Source of the DNA: MH13 sp042140245
GTDB taxonomy: Bacteria; Pseudomonadota; Alphaproteobacteria; Rhizobiales; MH13
DNA: 64,000 bases
Direction of reading: 5' to 3'
Assembly: GCF_042140245.1 (NCBI RefSeq)
Contig: NZ_CP159483.1
Span: 1,674,001 to 1,738,000 of the forward strand
Shown here: positions 42,338 through 50,687 of the stretch, one piece after another
Layout: the number at the start of each line of letters is the position of its first letter
Position numbering within the stretch: the stretch's first letter is position 1
Notes under the pieces: model-generated
Told to the model about the DNA's origin: nothing
Database searches by the model: none
What the model saw: the letters and a program-made list of their open reading frames with translations, nothing else
Position numbers and translations under genes: made by a program

Positions 42338-42688
42338 TTATTTGTCGCTTTTGATGATTTCAGTCATGGTCACGCCGAGCTTGTCTTCAACGAGTACAAC
42401 CTCACCGCGGGCAACCAGTCGGTCGTTGACGAAAATGTCGATCGCTTCACCGACGCGGCGGTCCAGTTCGACCACCGTGCCCGGCCCGAGGTTCAGCAGC
42501 TCTGAAACCTGCATGCCGGATCGGCCCAGAATGGCCGAAACGCGCACCGGCACGTCGAAGACGGCTTCCAGATCGCTTGCGTCCTTGGAGCTATTGGGAT
42601 CGATATCCTCGTCGGCTTCGGTGCCGGGCCCTTCCAACTGATCGAGCTCGACGCCCTGTTTGGTGGCCAGTTCATCGTCATCACTCAT
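42338..42688 (-). CDS. fliN: Flagellar motor switch protein FliN
   Basis: 116 residues. An acidic N-terminus (1-40) precedes the SpoA/FliN domain: 'LEAVFDVPVRVSAILGRSGMQVSELLNLGPGTVVELDRRVGEAIDIFVNDRLVARGEVVLVEDKLGVTMTEII'. Part of the C-ring, binding FliM and FliH. It overlaps fliH by 8 bp. Confidence 0.95.
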   Translation of the reverse strand: MSDDDELATKQGVELDQLEGPGTEADEDIDPNSSKDASDLEAVFDVPVRVSAILGRSGMQVSELLNLGPGTVVELDRRVGEAIDIFVNDRLVARGEVVLVEDKLGVTMTEIIKSDK

Positions 42689-43400
42689 CGAGTGCGCCCT
42701 CCATAGAGGCCTTCATGGCCTGGGATTGGTCCGTTGGTTGTGGTGTTGATGATCGACCGCGCGCTGCCAGATATCCGGCAACCAGATCATCAATGCTTTT
42801 CTCGATTTCGACTTGGCTGCGTGCAAGGCCGCCATCAGCCCATTCAATGCGGGTGTCCCCGGGGGCGAAGTCTTCCTCGCCCATGAAAATCAGCCGTCCA
42901 TCGAACCCTTGCGCGGCAGCGATGGCTTCCAAGCGCTCGCGCACATCATCCACATGGTCGGCGTTCATGCGAACCACGAGGTGAGACGCATCAAACATTG
43001 GTGCCAAGCATGACCGGAAGAGGTTCTCCACCTCGCCAACCGGCTCTTGGTTCAGCAAGCGACGCGCCAGCTTCTTTGCGGCGGAGACAGCGATCCGAAC
43101 GGCACCTTCTTCCCGTAAGCCAATCTCGGTGTCGAGCCGAGACAGCATGGTTTGGACAACGCTTGTCAGGCGTTGGGTCTCTTCGGTTAGAGCGTTGGCG
43201 CCTTGTTCGATGGCCTCTTGGCGCCCGGCTTCATGCGCTTCGGTGCGCACTTTGCGCTCCAGCGCTGCCATTTGGGCTTCGTGTTCATAAAGGCTGATCA
43301 TTGGCTCAACCTCGACCTCTTCTTTGACGCGATTTTCCGCATCGAAATCGAGGTCAAACAGGTAGCGCGAGCTTGCTGTGGAGGCGGAGGAGGTGTTCAT
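42681..43400 (-). CDS. fliH: FliH-family flagellar assembly protein (FlbE equivalent)
   Basis: 239 residues. Helical N-terminal part ('MISLYEHEAQMAALERKVRTEAHEAGRQEAIEQGANALTEETQRLTSVVQTML') and a C-terminal FliH/HrpE-like domain ('SHLVVRMNADHVDDVRERLEAIAAAQGFDGRLIFMGEEDFAPGDTRIEWADGGLARSQVEIEKSIDDLV'). The 'GD.RIEWADGG' signature is shared with FliH/SctL. It regulates the export ATPase FliI. Start overlaps the fliG stop by one base, end overlaps fliN by 8 bp. Confidence 0.88.
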   Translation of the reverse strand: MNTSSASTASSRYLFDLDFDAENRVKEEVEVEPMISLYEHEAQMAALERKVRTEAHEAGRQEAIEQGANALTEETQRLTSVVQTMLSRLDTEIGLREEGAVRIAVSAAKKLARRLLNQEPVGEVENLFRSCLAPMFDASHLVVRMNADHVDDVRERLEAIAAAQGFDGRLIFMGEEDFAPGDTRIEWADGGLARSQVEIEKSIDDLVAGYLAARGRSSTPQPTDQSQAMKASMEGALDE

Positions 43401-44515
43401 CAGTAGATCACCTCGTCATCGCCGGAGTTTTTGGAGATCACCATCTCACCTTTGGCGGCCAGGTCCTTGGCGAGGTTCACCATTGCCATCTGCGCTTCAT
43501 CGACATCTCGCAGCCGTACGGGGCCAAGAATTTCCATTTCTTCGCGGATGCCAGTGGCCTGGCGTGCCGACATATTGCCCAAGAAGAACTCGCGTAGAGT
43601 TTCGTTGGCGCCTTTGAGTGCAATCGGCAGTTTGGTTGTGTCGGCGCTGCGCAGAAGGATTTGGATCGACGATGCGTCGACTTTGCCCAGATCCTCGAAG
43701 GTGAACATGAGCGCTTTGATCTTCTCGGCAGATTCTCGGTTGTCTTCTTCCAACGTCGCCAGGAACTTCGCTTCGGTCTGACGGTCGAAGTTGTTGAAGA
43801 TTTCCGCCATCGTTTCGTGGCTGTCGCGCCGCCGCGTTGTCGAAAGATTCGACATGAACTCAACGCGCAGTGTTTCCTCCACCTTGTCTAGGATTTCCTT
43901 CTGGACGCTCTGCATCTTCAGCATGCGCTGAATGACCTCCAGTGAGAGCTCTTCGGGCAGGAGCGAGAGCACTTTGGCGGCGTGGTCTGAGCGAATTTTT
44001 GAAAGCACCACAGCGGTCGTCTGGGGATATTCGTTCTTCAGGTAACTGGCGAGCACGTTCTCCTGCACGTTGGAGAGCTTTTCCCACATGTTGCGACCAG
44101 CAGGGCCGCGAATTTCTTCCATGATGGCCGCAACTTTGTCGGACTCCATGAAGGAGCCAAGAAGTCGCTCGGTAGCCTCATATCCGCCAGAAAGGGCTTT
44201 GTTGGTGGTGACGTTGTCGATGAATTCGATCATGACGCCTTCAATGACTTCGGTTGAGAGACGACCAACGACGGCCATTGACTGAGAGACGTCGCGCAGT
44301 TCCAGTTCATCAAGTCCGCGCCAAAGGGGCTCGCCGTGCTTATCGCCCAGTGCGAGCAGCAAAACGGCTGCTTTCTCAGCCCCGGAAAGATCCTCCAGTT
44401 TGACCGCCGATTGGTCACCACCTGCCGTTTGTTGGGCAAGCGTAAGACCTTGGCCATTGCCAACGGCGGGTGGGGCAGAGTTTGTGGCTGGTGCGGCTGC
44501 AGCTGCTGCGGACAT
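43400..44515 (-). CDS. fliG: Flagellar motor switch protein FliG
   Basis: 371 residues. After an Ala/Pro-rich extension (about 35 residues) come the FliG domains: N-terminal 'LSGAEKAAVLLLALGDKHGEPLWRGLDELELRDVSQSMAVVGRLS', middle 'FLNEYPQTTAVVLSKI'-type ARM motif ('LKNEYPQTTAVVLSKIRSDHAAKVLSLLPEELSLEVIQRM') and C-terminal charged torque helix 'FTFEDLGKVDASSIQILLRSADTTKLPIALKGANETLREFFLGNMSARQA'. It sits between the MS ring and C-ring and contacts the stator. Three bp after fliF. Confidence 0.96.
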   Translation of the reverse strand: MSAAAAAAPATNSAPPAVGNGQGLTLAQQTAGGDQSAVKLEDLSGAEKAAVLLLALGDKHGEPLWRGLDELELRDVSQSMAVVGRLSTEVIEGVMIEFIDNVTTNKALSGGYEATERLLGSFMESDKVAAIMEEIRGPAGRNMWEKLSNVQENVLASYLKNEYPQTTAVVLSKIRSDHAAKVLSLLPEELSLEVIQRMLKMQSVQKEILDKVEETLRVEFMSNLSTTRRRDSHETMAEIFNNFDRQTEAKFLATLEEDNRESAEKIKALMFTFEDLGKVDASSIQILLRSADTTKLPIALKGANETLREFFLGNMSARQATGIREEMEILGPVRLRDVDEAQMAMVNLAKDLAAKGEMVISKNSGDDEVIY

Positions 44516-44518
44516 CGA

Positions 44519-46159
44519 CTACGCCTTTGCCGTCTCAGAGAGCCATGAGCGCAGTACGCCAACGGAATCTTCGGGTCGCTCTTTGATCAGTTCACCAACT
44601 TGCTCGAGTGATTTTTTCTGCAAGGCACCCAGAGCGACGGCGTTCTCGAATGCTTTCACCGTGGTGTTTTCCAGCGCTATGGCAGGGACGTTGGGCATGG
44701 GCGATTCCAAAACCTCGCCATTTGGCCCGATCACAACGCCTTCAGCATTGGGACCACCGGCAGGCAGCGACTCAAGGTTGGCGCTGTCATCTTCGAAGAC
44801 ACGGGAGAGCAGTGGGCGGACAACAAAGAAAAGAACAATCAAGGTGAGAACGGCGATGATCGCCAATTCCGCCGCGCGATAAATGTCATCGCGGGTGAAG
44901 GAGAACAGGCCTTCTTCGGGTGGAAGTGTAAGGTCTGGCCGTGCCGCGAACTGAAGGTTGACCACCTCAACCACATCGCCACGTGTCTGATCGAACCCAA
45001 CGGCTGAGCGCACCAACATGGCGATCTGGTCCAACTGCTCCTGGGTGCGCGGTGCGTAAATGGGCGCGCCGTTTTCATCCTGAGTGTAGATGCCATCCAC
45101 CAGAACGGCGACAGACAGGCGTTCTAGACGTCCGGCCTCAAGAATCTCGGTGCGATTGGTCGAGGAGATTTCAAAGTTGGTGACCTCTTCCAGCGTCTCG
45201 CGTGCTTCTTGAATGCCACCGGCTGTTGTTCCTGGATCGCCACCTGGCAACTCATTGCCAACTGTCACTTCCCCTGCGGTGGTATCGTTGGTTGAGCCCG
45301 TTTCCTCACGCACTTGGCTGGACCGAATGACTTGGCCATCGGGGTCAAAAATCTCCGAGGTTTCGGAGATACGGTTGTGGTTGAGTTCAACAGCAACATT
45401 GACCCGCGCGCGGCCTGGCCCAACCACTTCTGACAGGATGTCTTCAACCTGTGTTCGGATGCGGCTTTGCATTGATATGGATCGCTCATCGAGCGATGCG
45501 GCCATCATCGATTCATCTTCGTCTCCAGCGCCCGAGGCAAGAAGCTGGCCGGCTTCATCGACGATCGAAACGTGGCTGGCGGACAGCCCATCAACAGCAG
45601 AAGCCGTTAGGTGTTGGATGGCGCGGATTTGACCCGGTTCTAGATCACCGCGCACGCGCAGGACAATGGAAGCCGTGGCTTCGCGTTGATTGCGCTGAAA
45701 GAGTTCGCGCTCGGGAAGAACCAGATGCACCCGGGCCGCAGACACACGATTGAGCGACTGGATGGTGCGCGATATCTCGCCTTCCAATGCGCGTAGCTGG
45801 TTGACGTTCTGGACGAAACTGGTCGCGCCCAGTGTCGAGGAGTTGTCGAAAATCTCGTAGCCAACTGTGCCCCCGGATGGCAGGCCTTGCTCAGCCATCT
45901 CCATACGCAGTCGTAGCACGCGCTCTTGCGGAACAAGGACGGTGGTGCCGTCGTTGCGTAGCTCGTAATTGACGCCGGTGCTGTCGAGTTGACGAAGCAC
46001 CTCTGACGAGTCTTCGAACGTCAGCTCAGTGAACAGAGGCACCATCACCGGTGCGGTAACACGCATGGTGATGAAGGCAAAAAACCCGATGAGAAGGGCG
46101 GCGACGATGCCCATCGCGCCTAAACGTGCAGGCCCCAAGTTTTGAAAGAATGCAACCAT
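44519..46159 (-). CDS. fliF: Flagellar MS-ring protein FliF
   Basis: 546 residues. One N-terminal membrane helix (about 15-35), the ring-building region ('PLFTELTFEDSSEVLRQLDSTGVNYELRNDGTTVLVPQERVLRLRMEMAEQGLPSGGTVGYEIFDNSSTLGATSFVQNVNQLRALEGEISRTIQSLNRVSAARVHLVLPE'), a large periplasmic domain, a second membrane helix (about 430-450) and a cytoplasmic tail ending 'EDSVGVLRSWLSETAKA' that binds FliG. ATG 46159 ('MVAFFQNLGPARLG') matches family N-termini better than ATG 46177. First gene of the fliF-fliG-fliH-fliN-flbD operon, with a CtrA box about 90 bp upstream. Confidence 0.96.
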   Translation of the reverse strand: MVAFFQNLGPARLGAMGIVAALLIGFFAFITMRVTAPVMVPLFTELTFEDSSEVLRQLDSTGVNYELRNDGTTVLVPQERVLRLRMEMAEQGLPSGGTVGYEIFDNSSTLGATSFVQNVNQLRALEGEISRTIQSLNRVSAARVHLVLPERELFQRNQREATASIVLRVRGDLEPGQIRAIQHLTASAVDGLSASHVSIVDEAGQLLASGAGDEDESMMAASLDERSISMQSRIRTQVEDILSEVVGPGRARVNVAVELNHNRISETSEIFDPDGQVIRSSQVREETGSTNDTTAGEVTVGNELPGGDPGTTAGGIQEARETLEEVTNFEISSTNRTEILEAGRLERLSVAVLVDGIYTQDENGAPIYAPRTQEQLDQIAMLVRSAVGFDQTRGDVVEVVNLQFAARPDLTLPPEEGLFSFTRDDIYRAAELAIIAVLTLIVLFFVVRPLLSRVFEDDSANLESLPAGGPNAEGVVIGPNGEVLESPMPNVPAIALENTTVKAFENAVALGALQKKSLEQVGELIKERPEDSVGVLRSWLSETAKA

Positions 46160-46247
46160 GAATGCCCATTTGCCCATCTGGATTGCTTAGTCTGCGCGCG
46201 TATCGGCGTGCGGAAAAGCAGATAGGCAAGAATTGCCCGGTAGATGG

Positions 46248-46262
46248 TAAACAGGACGTTAA
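46248..46262 (-). promoter_or_regulatory. CtrA-type box upstream of the fliF operon
   Basis: Minus strand G-TTAA-CGTCCTG-TTTA-CC, one mismatch to TTAA-N7-TTAA, about 90 bp before fliF. The sequence outside the core matches the flhA box, including CCTG before TTTACC. In Caulobacter fliF is a CtrA-activated class II promoter. Confidence 0.75.
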
Positions 46263-46309
46263 CTCTCGACGACCAAGACTGTTTCAGCATGAAAAAAGAG
46301 GATAAACGC

Positions 46310-46345
46310 AAAAAGCCGGCCCCTGGGACTGATCCCGGACCGGCT
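46310..46345 (-). terminator. Terminator of sciP
   Basis: Minus strand AGCCGG...CCGGCT with an inner stem GGGA-TCAG-TCCC, followed by TTTTT. It lies 73 bp after the sciP stop and insulates the fliF promoter. Confidence 0.85.
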
Positions 46346-46417
46346 GATTGGTCTTTAAAGTTCGGTTGAGGTGAACAAGACGCGGATGAGCCTTGTTACC
46401 GATGAACCGGTTGGGCT

Positions 46418-46693
46418 CTATGCCCGGTATTGCTGGATGCGCGTTGTGCGAAGTCCGGCCAAGCCATGTTGATCAATCGACATCTGCCAGGACAGGAACT
46501 CTTCCACCGTTAGCCGATAGCGCTCACACGCTTCTTCCAACGACAGCAAACCACCGCGTACGGCAGCAACAACTTCAGCCTTACGGCGGATGACCCACCG
46601 GCGGGTTGAGGTTGGCGGTAAATCCGCAATGGTCAAAGGGCTACCGTCTGGCCCAATGACATATTTAACGCGCGGACGCTTGAACTCGGTCAT
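46418..46693 (-). CDS. sciP: CtrA-inhibitory protein SciP (DUF1153)
   Basis: 91 residues, the exact size of the family. 'VKYVIGPDGSPLTIADLPPTSTRRWVIRRKAEVVAAVRGGLLSLEEACERYRLTVEEFLSWQMSIDQHGLAGLRTTRIQQYR' is a DUF1153 domain with a Trp/Arg-rich helix-turn-helix. In Caulobacter SciP binds CtrA at promoters and blocks transcription in swarmer cells; the gene lies next to the fliF operon there too. Here it is followed by a terminator and then the fliF promoter. Its own promoter must lie in the ~55 bp after the flgD terminator or further upstream. Confidence 0.92.
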   Translation of the reverse strand: MTEFKRPRVKYVIGPDGSPLTIADLPPTSTRRWVIRRKAEVVAAVRGGLLSLEEACERYRLTVEEFLSWQMSIDQHGLAGLRTTRIQQYRA

Positions 46694-46748
46694 CGTACTC
46701 TCACTAAAACACTCGATAACGCCAGAGAGAGATTAGAGGACGGTCCTT

Positions 46749-46768
46749 AAAAACACCCTAAGGGGGTG
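46749..46768 (-). terminator. Terminator of fliK-flgD
   Basis: Minus strand CACCC-CCTTA-GGGTG followed by TTTTTAA, 194 bp after the flgD stop. A five-bp stem, so moderately strong. Confidence 0.6.
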
Positions 46769-46807
46769 CTCATGCTTTGTTAGGACTTTGGGGCGGCCCT
46801 GTGACAG

Positions 46808-46825
46808 GGTTAACAGAGAATAACC
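46808..46825. promoter_or_regulatory. GGTTA-N8-TAACC palindrome between flgD and sciP
   Basis: A perfect 5-bp inverted repeat with TTAAC half-sites. The half-site recalls CtrA boxes, but the arrangement is inverted and the spacing wrong for TTAA-N7-TTAA. Apart from this and the terminator, the 268-bp gap between flgD and sciP holds nothing I can name. Confidence 0.35.
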
Positions 46826-46961
46826 AGTGTTTTGGCGAGTGCCCGAAAGCATTGAAAAACTTGGCAGTTTAAGAGGCGGCACTGATCGGCCTTAGGCAGC
46901 GCCAGGCGCGTTGTCGTCAATACCACATTGTTGGGGGGTAATGTATGCGTGGGAAGGCGCC

Positions 46962-47639
46962 TTAGGATGCAGGTGCCTGGATTTCCATCACAGAACTCAA
47001 AAGGGCGCGGACATCGCCGATCTGCAACACCGGCTCGCTGCCGGTGAAGTCGACGCCGGTTACCTTGCCCGATACCGCCGCATAAACATTCACAGACTGA
47101 CCATCTGGGGTGTTGCCGATGACGCGGATGGAATAGACGCCGTCAGGCGCATCGGTTCCGTCATTGGTTTTACCGTCCCATGTGAATGTGCTTTCACCGC
47201 GAGCCACGCTGTGGCGGGTGGTAAACACCTCGTTGCCGTTGACATCATAGATGGTGACCGTGGAATCCGAGGCGCTTGTTCCAGCAACCAATTCCCATGA
47301 AGCCTGTCCGTTGGCCAAGTTTGTGGAGACACCAGCAACGGTGACTGTTGAGCCAAGGTAGTTGACGGCTGCGTTGACAGACTGCGCCTCCGTGGAGGTG
47401 ATTAGGTTCTCCAAATAGGAGTTGGTCTGAATTTGCTGCTCCACTCCAGAGAACTGGACGAGTTGCTGAGTGAATTGGTTGGTGTCCATCGGCTCCAGCG
47501 GATCTTGATTGCGTAACTGCGTGGTCAAGAGCTGCAAGAACGTATCGAAATCATCCGCCAAAAGCTGTTGATCGCGGGCAGCATTGGCCTGCTGGGCAGA
47601 AGCGCTGGATGCAGCGGCAAGTTGATCAAGTGTCGACAT
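46962..47639 (-). CDS. flgD: Flagellar hook assembly protein FlgD
   Basis: 225 residues. N-terminal export/cap region 'DFDTFLQLLTTQLRNQDPLEPMDTNQFTQQLVQFSGVEQQIQTNSYLENL' is diagnostic. The C-terminal part has the Ig-like FLG domain ('STVTIYDVNGNEVFTTRHSVARGESTFTWDGKTNDGTDAPDGVYSIRVIG'). FlgD caps the growing hook. It lies 26 bp after fliK, in the same operon. Confidence 0.96.
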   Translation of the reverse strand: MSTLDQLAAASSASAQQANAARDQQLLADDFDTFLQLLTTQLRNQDPLEPMDTNQFTQQLVQFSGVEQQIQTNSYLENLITSTEAQSVNAAVNYLGSTVTVAGVSTNLANGQASWELVAGTSASDSTVTIYDVNGNEVFTTRHSVARGESTFTWDGKTNDGTDAPDGVYSIRVIGNTPDGQSVNVYAAVSGKVTGVDFTGSEPVLQIGDVRALLSSVMEIQAPAS

Positions 47640-47665
47640 GGGCTCAGGTTCCTTTGACTCGGCTA

Positions 47666-49054
47666 CTAGATGCGGACATCCAAATGGCCGGTGACATAGA
47701 GCTGTTGGCGTATGGCTTCAGGTGAAGCGATATCATCGGCTAGCAGCGGCTCATCGGTGCCACTTGGACTGCCATCGCCAGTGCCAGCCTCAGAAGACTG
47801 ATCCTCGGCATTGGCACTCTGTTGATCTTGGGCGAAACCATCGGCTGCATCCTGCGCAAGCTCAAAGGTCACCGACCCTGGTTCCGTTTTAAGGCCAGCT
47901 TGCTGCAGCGCTCGCTCCAGATTGCGAGCATCGGTGGCCAGCATGTCCAGGGTTTCGGCGCGCTCAACGATCATGTGGGTGCGGGTTTGCCCGCTAGCGT
48001 CCATTTCCAAGCGCACATTCAATCGACCCAGCTCGGGTGGATCGAGGCGGATATCAAATTGTGTTTTGCCGTTCATCGCTTGACGATTGATTTCAACGGC
48101 CAGCGCGGTCACAGGTACGGCTTGCCCCGTGGCCGCTTGTGGCACAGCGGTCATCGCCGATTGAGCGCCGGCCGCCACAGTTTGACCTGTTGTTACGGTT
48201 GGGGCGTTGGTGCTGCCTGGCTCAGGCGCTGCATTGGTTTTTGCCAAGGCCTGAGTCACCAGTGCATCAAGGCTTTCAGCATCCATAGAGCTGCTCGCCA
48301 TGGTGTTGCTGGCCATGGCGTCGCCATCCAGGGAACCGTTGGCCATGGCATTAGCAAAGCTCATTTGATCGCCTTGCATCTGAGTGCCTTGGGCAGGTGC
48401 ATTGGGAATAGCGCCATTCACGGCGCCATCATCCGTGGCGCCCGCCAGAGCCTGTTGGCTGGTTTGGGTGGCCAGTTTGTTCAGAAGACCTGCGCTTTGT
48501 GCAAGTGGCGCCTCGACAGGTCCAGAAGCTTGCGCAAACCAGCGTGCAAGAACACCTGGATCAGCTTGACCCGTAGCCTGGGGCGGTATGAGCGGCACCT
48601 TCTCGCCGGAGAGGGTCGTGATTGTGATCTCATCGGCGGTCGTGTCGGTTTCAGCAATCAGCGATGGGTCAATCAGAGCGGCAAGCGCGTCATCTGTGCT
48701 CTCTGTACTGGCAAATGCATCATCCTCTATGGGAACATCTTCTTGGCTGCCGTCTTGCGTGTTGCCTTGTTCTGGCGACTGGTCATCAGCAGCAGCGCTT
48801 TCGTGCGTCTCTGACGTGTCGCTGGTGTCAGTTGTTTCGGATGTCTGTGCGCGCTCATTGGTTTCTGACGGTTCGCGCGATGCGGAGCGTTTGCTATCGG
48901 CGCGCTCACTGTCCAAACGATCGGAAAAACGCGGCCCATCATCCTGCGCCTCACTACGGGGTTTTGGGGCAGGGCGCTCGGACGCTGCTGGTGGTGCGAT
49001 CGGCGCGAGAAGGTCTGGCAAGGTGGACACTGGGCTTGCTCTCATTTGCATCAT
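47666..49054 (-). CDS. fliK: Flagellar hook-length control protein FliK
   Basis: 462 residues. The N-terminal two thirds are low-complexity (Ser/Glu/Thr/Asp then Ala/Met/Gly) as expected of a molecular ruler. The C-terminal domain holds the FliK motif 'FDIRLDPPELGRLNVRLEMDASGQTRTHMIVERAETLDMLATDARNLERALQQAGL'. FliK measures hook length and switches export specificity through FlhB. The start may be ATG 49054 or 49045; neither has a good ribosome site. A sigma-54-type promoter lies just upstream. flgD follows. Confidence 0.9.
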   Translation of the reverse strand: MMQMRASPVSTLPDLLAPIAPPAASERPAPKPRSEAQDDGPRFSDRLDSERADSKRSASREPSETNERAQTSETTDTSDTSETHESAAADDQSPEQGNTQDGSQEDVPIEDDAFASTESTDDALAALIDPSLIAETDTTADEITITTLSGEKVPLIPPQATGQADPGVLARWFAQASGPVEAPLAQSAGLLNKLATQTSQQALAGATDDGAVNGAIPNAPAQGTQMQGDQMSFANAMANGSLDGDAMASNTMASSSMDAESLDALVTQALAKTNAAPEPGSTNAPTVTTGQTVAAGAQSAMTAVPQAATGQAVPVTALAVEINRQAMNGKTQFDIRLDPPELGRLNVRLEMDASGQTRTHMIVERAETLDMLATDARNLERALQQAGLKTEPGSVTFELAQDAADGFAQDQQSANAEDQSSEAGTGDGSPSGTDEPLLADDIASPEAIRQQLYVTGHLDVRI

Positions 49055-49071
49055 AAACGTGCGCGAGACGC

Positions 49072-49087
49072 TTCAAGTGCCGTGCCA
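49072..49087 (-). promoter_or_regulatory. Sigma-54-type promoter of fliK-flgD
   Basis: Minus strand TGGCACG-GCAC-TTGAA against consensus TGGCACG-N4-TTGCW: only the C of the -12 GC differs. Transcription would start near 49061, directly before fliK. The sigma-54 activator FlbD is encoded 7 kb away. Confidence 0.6.
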
Positions 49088-49260
49088 AGTTCAAAAACAT
49101 ATATATATCAATGGTTTAATATCGAATACTGCTGGTTGATCACAAATGGTGCGGCAAGCTTTGCCGGGTGAGTGGCGTATCTTGCCGGGCTGAACGCAAT
49201 GCACTAGGACTGCAGGCCTCATCTCAGGCTCTTGACCCCTGCTGCATGAAAGCGAAATCA

Positions 49261-50412
49261 ATGGATCTTTTTTTGCCCGGCAACCCGGAGCCGGCGTCCA
49301 CGCGTATTGTTGTGGCTATGTCCGGGGGTGTGGATTCATCCGTAACGGCAGGCCTTGTGAAAGAGGCTGGATACGATGCCGTCGGCATCACCCTTCAGCT
49401 CTATGATCATGGCGAAGCGATGCATCGCAAGGGCGCTTGCTGTGCTGGCCAGGATATCCATGATGCGCGCAATGTCGCTGATACGCTTGGTATGCCGCAT
49501 TACGTTCTGGACTATGAAAGCCGCTTCAAAGAGCAGGTGATCGATACTTTTGCTGACAGTTATCTGGCCGGTGAGACACCCATTCCTTGCGTGTCGTGCA
49601 ACCAGAGCGTCAAATTCGTGGACTTGCTCAAGACAGCGCGCGAACTGGGCGCTGCCGCTTTGGTGACGGGGCACTACTCGCATACGCGTTTAGATGAAAC
49701 ATCTGGCCATATGGCGATGTATCGCCCGGCTGACCTTGATCGTGACCAGAGCTATTTCCTGTTTGCGACCACGCAAGAGCAGCTCGATTTTGTGCGCTTT
49801 CCGCTCGGCCATCTCACCAAAGCAGAGACCCGTGCACACGCTGAACGGATGGGCTTGGAGATCGCCGCCAAACCGGACAGCCAGGACATTTGCTTTGTGC
49901 CCAATGGCTCTTATGCCGACATCATCGCTAAACTTCGCCCCGAGGCCGCCGAGCCCGGTGACATTGTTGATGTTCAAGGTAACGTGTTGGGGCGGCACGA
50001 TGGCATTATCCACTACACGGTGGGACAACGTCGCGGTCTTGGCATCGCAGCCGGTGAACCCCTTTACGTCGTGAAGATTGATGCGCCAGCCAAGCAGGTA
50101 ATTGTTGGTCCGCGTGAAGCCTTGGGTGTTGCACGCGTTGCACTGCGTGACTTCAATTGGATCGGTGAGCCGGGTGCTGATTTTTCTCGGGGCATACAGG
50201 TGGCCGCCCGCGTGCGTTCAACCCGTCCGCCGAAGCCAGCGAGTCTTATTGCGCGCGATGGGCATGTTTATGTGGACTTGATCGAGGGCGAGACGGGTGT
50301 CGCACCGGGACAGGCGTGTGTGCTCTATGACCATGATGGCTCGGGGTCTCGCGTGTTGGGTGGTGGCTTCATCGCCCGAGCAATCAATACTTTTGAGAAG
50401 GATGCGGCCTAA
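49261..50412 (+). CDS. mnmA: tRNA-specific 2-thiouridylase MnmA
   Basis: 383 residues. PP-loop SGGVDSS is at 21-27 ('VVAMSGGVDSSVTAGLVKEAGYDAVGITLQLYD'). The two catalytic cysteines are in 'TPIPCVSCNQSVKF' and 'PDSQDICFVPNG'; 'TGHYSHT' and 'VGQRRGLGIA' are further landmarks. It thiolates U34 of tRNA Lys, Glu and Gln using sulfur relayed to it. The frame is open to 49168, but ATG 49261 (or 49246) fits family N-termini. The gap before it is AT-rich around 49097-49120. tRNA-Met lies 112 bp downstream. Confidence 0.96.
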   Translation: MDLFLPGNPEPASTRIVVAMSGGVDSSVTAGLVKEAGYDAVGITLQLYDHGEAMHRKGACCAGQDIHDARNVADTLGMPHYVLDYESRFKEQVIDTFADSYLAGETPIPCVSCNQSVKFVDLLKTARELGAAALVTGHYSHTRLDETSGHMAMYRPADLDRDQSYFLFATTQEQLDFVRFPLGHLTKAETRAHAERMGLEIAAKPDSQDICFVPNGSYADIIAKLRPEAAEPGDIVDVQGNVLGRHDGIIHYTVGQRRGLGIAAGEPLYVVKIDAPAKQVIVGPREALGVARVALRDFNWIGEPGADFSRGIQVAARVRSTRPPKPASLIARDGHVYVDLIEGETGVAPGQACVLYDHDGSGSRVLGGGFIARAINTFEKDAA

Positions 50413-50448
50413 GGTTCGTTTTGCTTGCTTGTTGCAGGCCGATCTTGG

Positions 50449-50478
50449 TTGACAGGGGGCGGGAGCGCCCCCTATACG
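50449..50478 (+). promoter_or_regulatory. Sigma-70 promoter of tRNA-Met
   Basis: TTGACA (50449-50454), 17-bp spacer, CTATAC (50472-50477), about 47 bp before the tRNA. The spacer contains GGGGGC...GCCCCC, which could also form a hairpin at the end of the mnmA transcript. Confidence 0.7.
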
Positions 50479-50523
50479 GCCCTCTCGCACAGGGACAACA
50501 ACTGCCCTGTTGCCCTTTCTCGG

Positions 50524-50600
50524 GGCGGAGTAGCTCAGCTGGTTAGAGCAGCGGAATCATAATCCGCGTGTCGGGGGTTCAAGTCCCTCCTCCGCTACCA
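50524..50600 (+). tRNA. tRNA-Met (anticodon CAT), elongator type
   Basis: 77 nt with encoded CCA. Acceptor GGCGGAG pairs with CTCCGCT (first pair G-U); D arm GCTC...GAGC; anticodon stem GCGGA/TCCGC with loop ATCATAA (anticodon 50558-50560); T arm GGGGG-TTCAAGT-CCCTC. The sequence matches the alphaproteobacterial elongator tRNA-Met rather than initiator or lysidine-type Ile. A T-rich tract follows. Its 3' end is the apparent integration site of the island downstream. Confidence 0.96.
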
Positions 50601-50687
50601 TCATTTTTTCAATTATTTCAGTTATTTAGATGAGGGCGTCCCCGGCTCTCATCACCCATCATGTCGCCTTCATGCTGCGACTGGCTC

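Noticed and set aside
46808..46825. GGTTAACAGAGAATAACC as a CtrA box
   Set aside because: The half-sites are inverted and the spacing does not fit TTAA-N7-TTAA, so it is listed only as an unassigned palindrome.
47822..48814. A 330-codon plus-strand frame opposite fliK
   Set aside because: Its open state follows from the low-complexity codons of fliK; the translation has no recognisable features.
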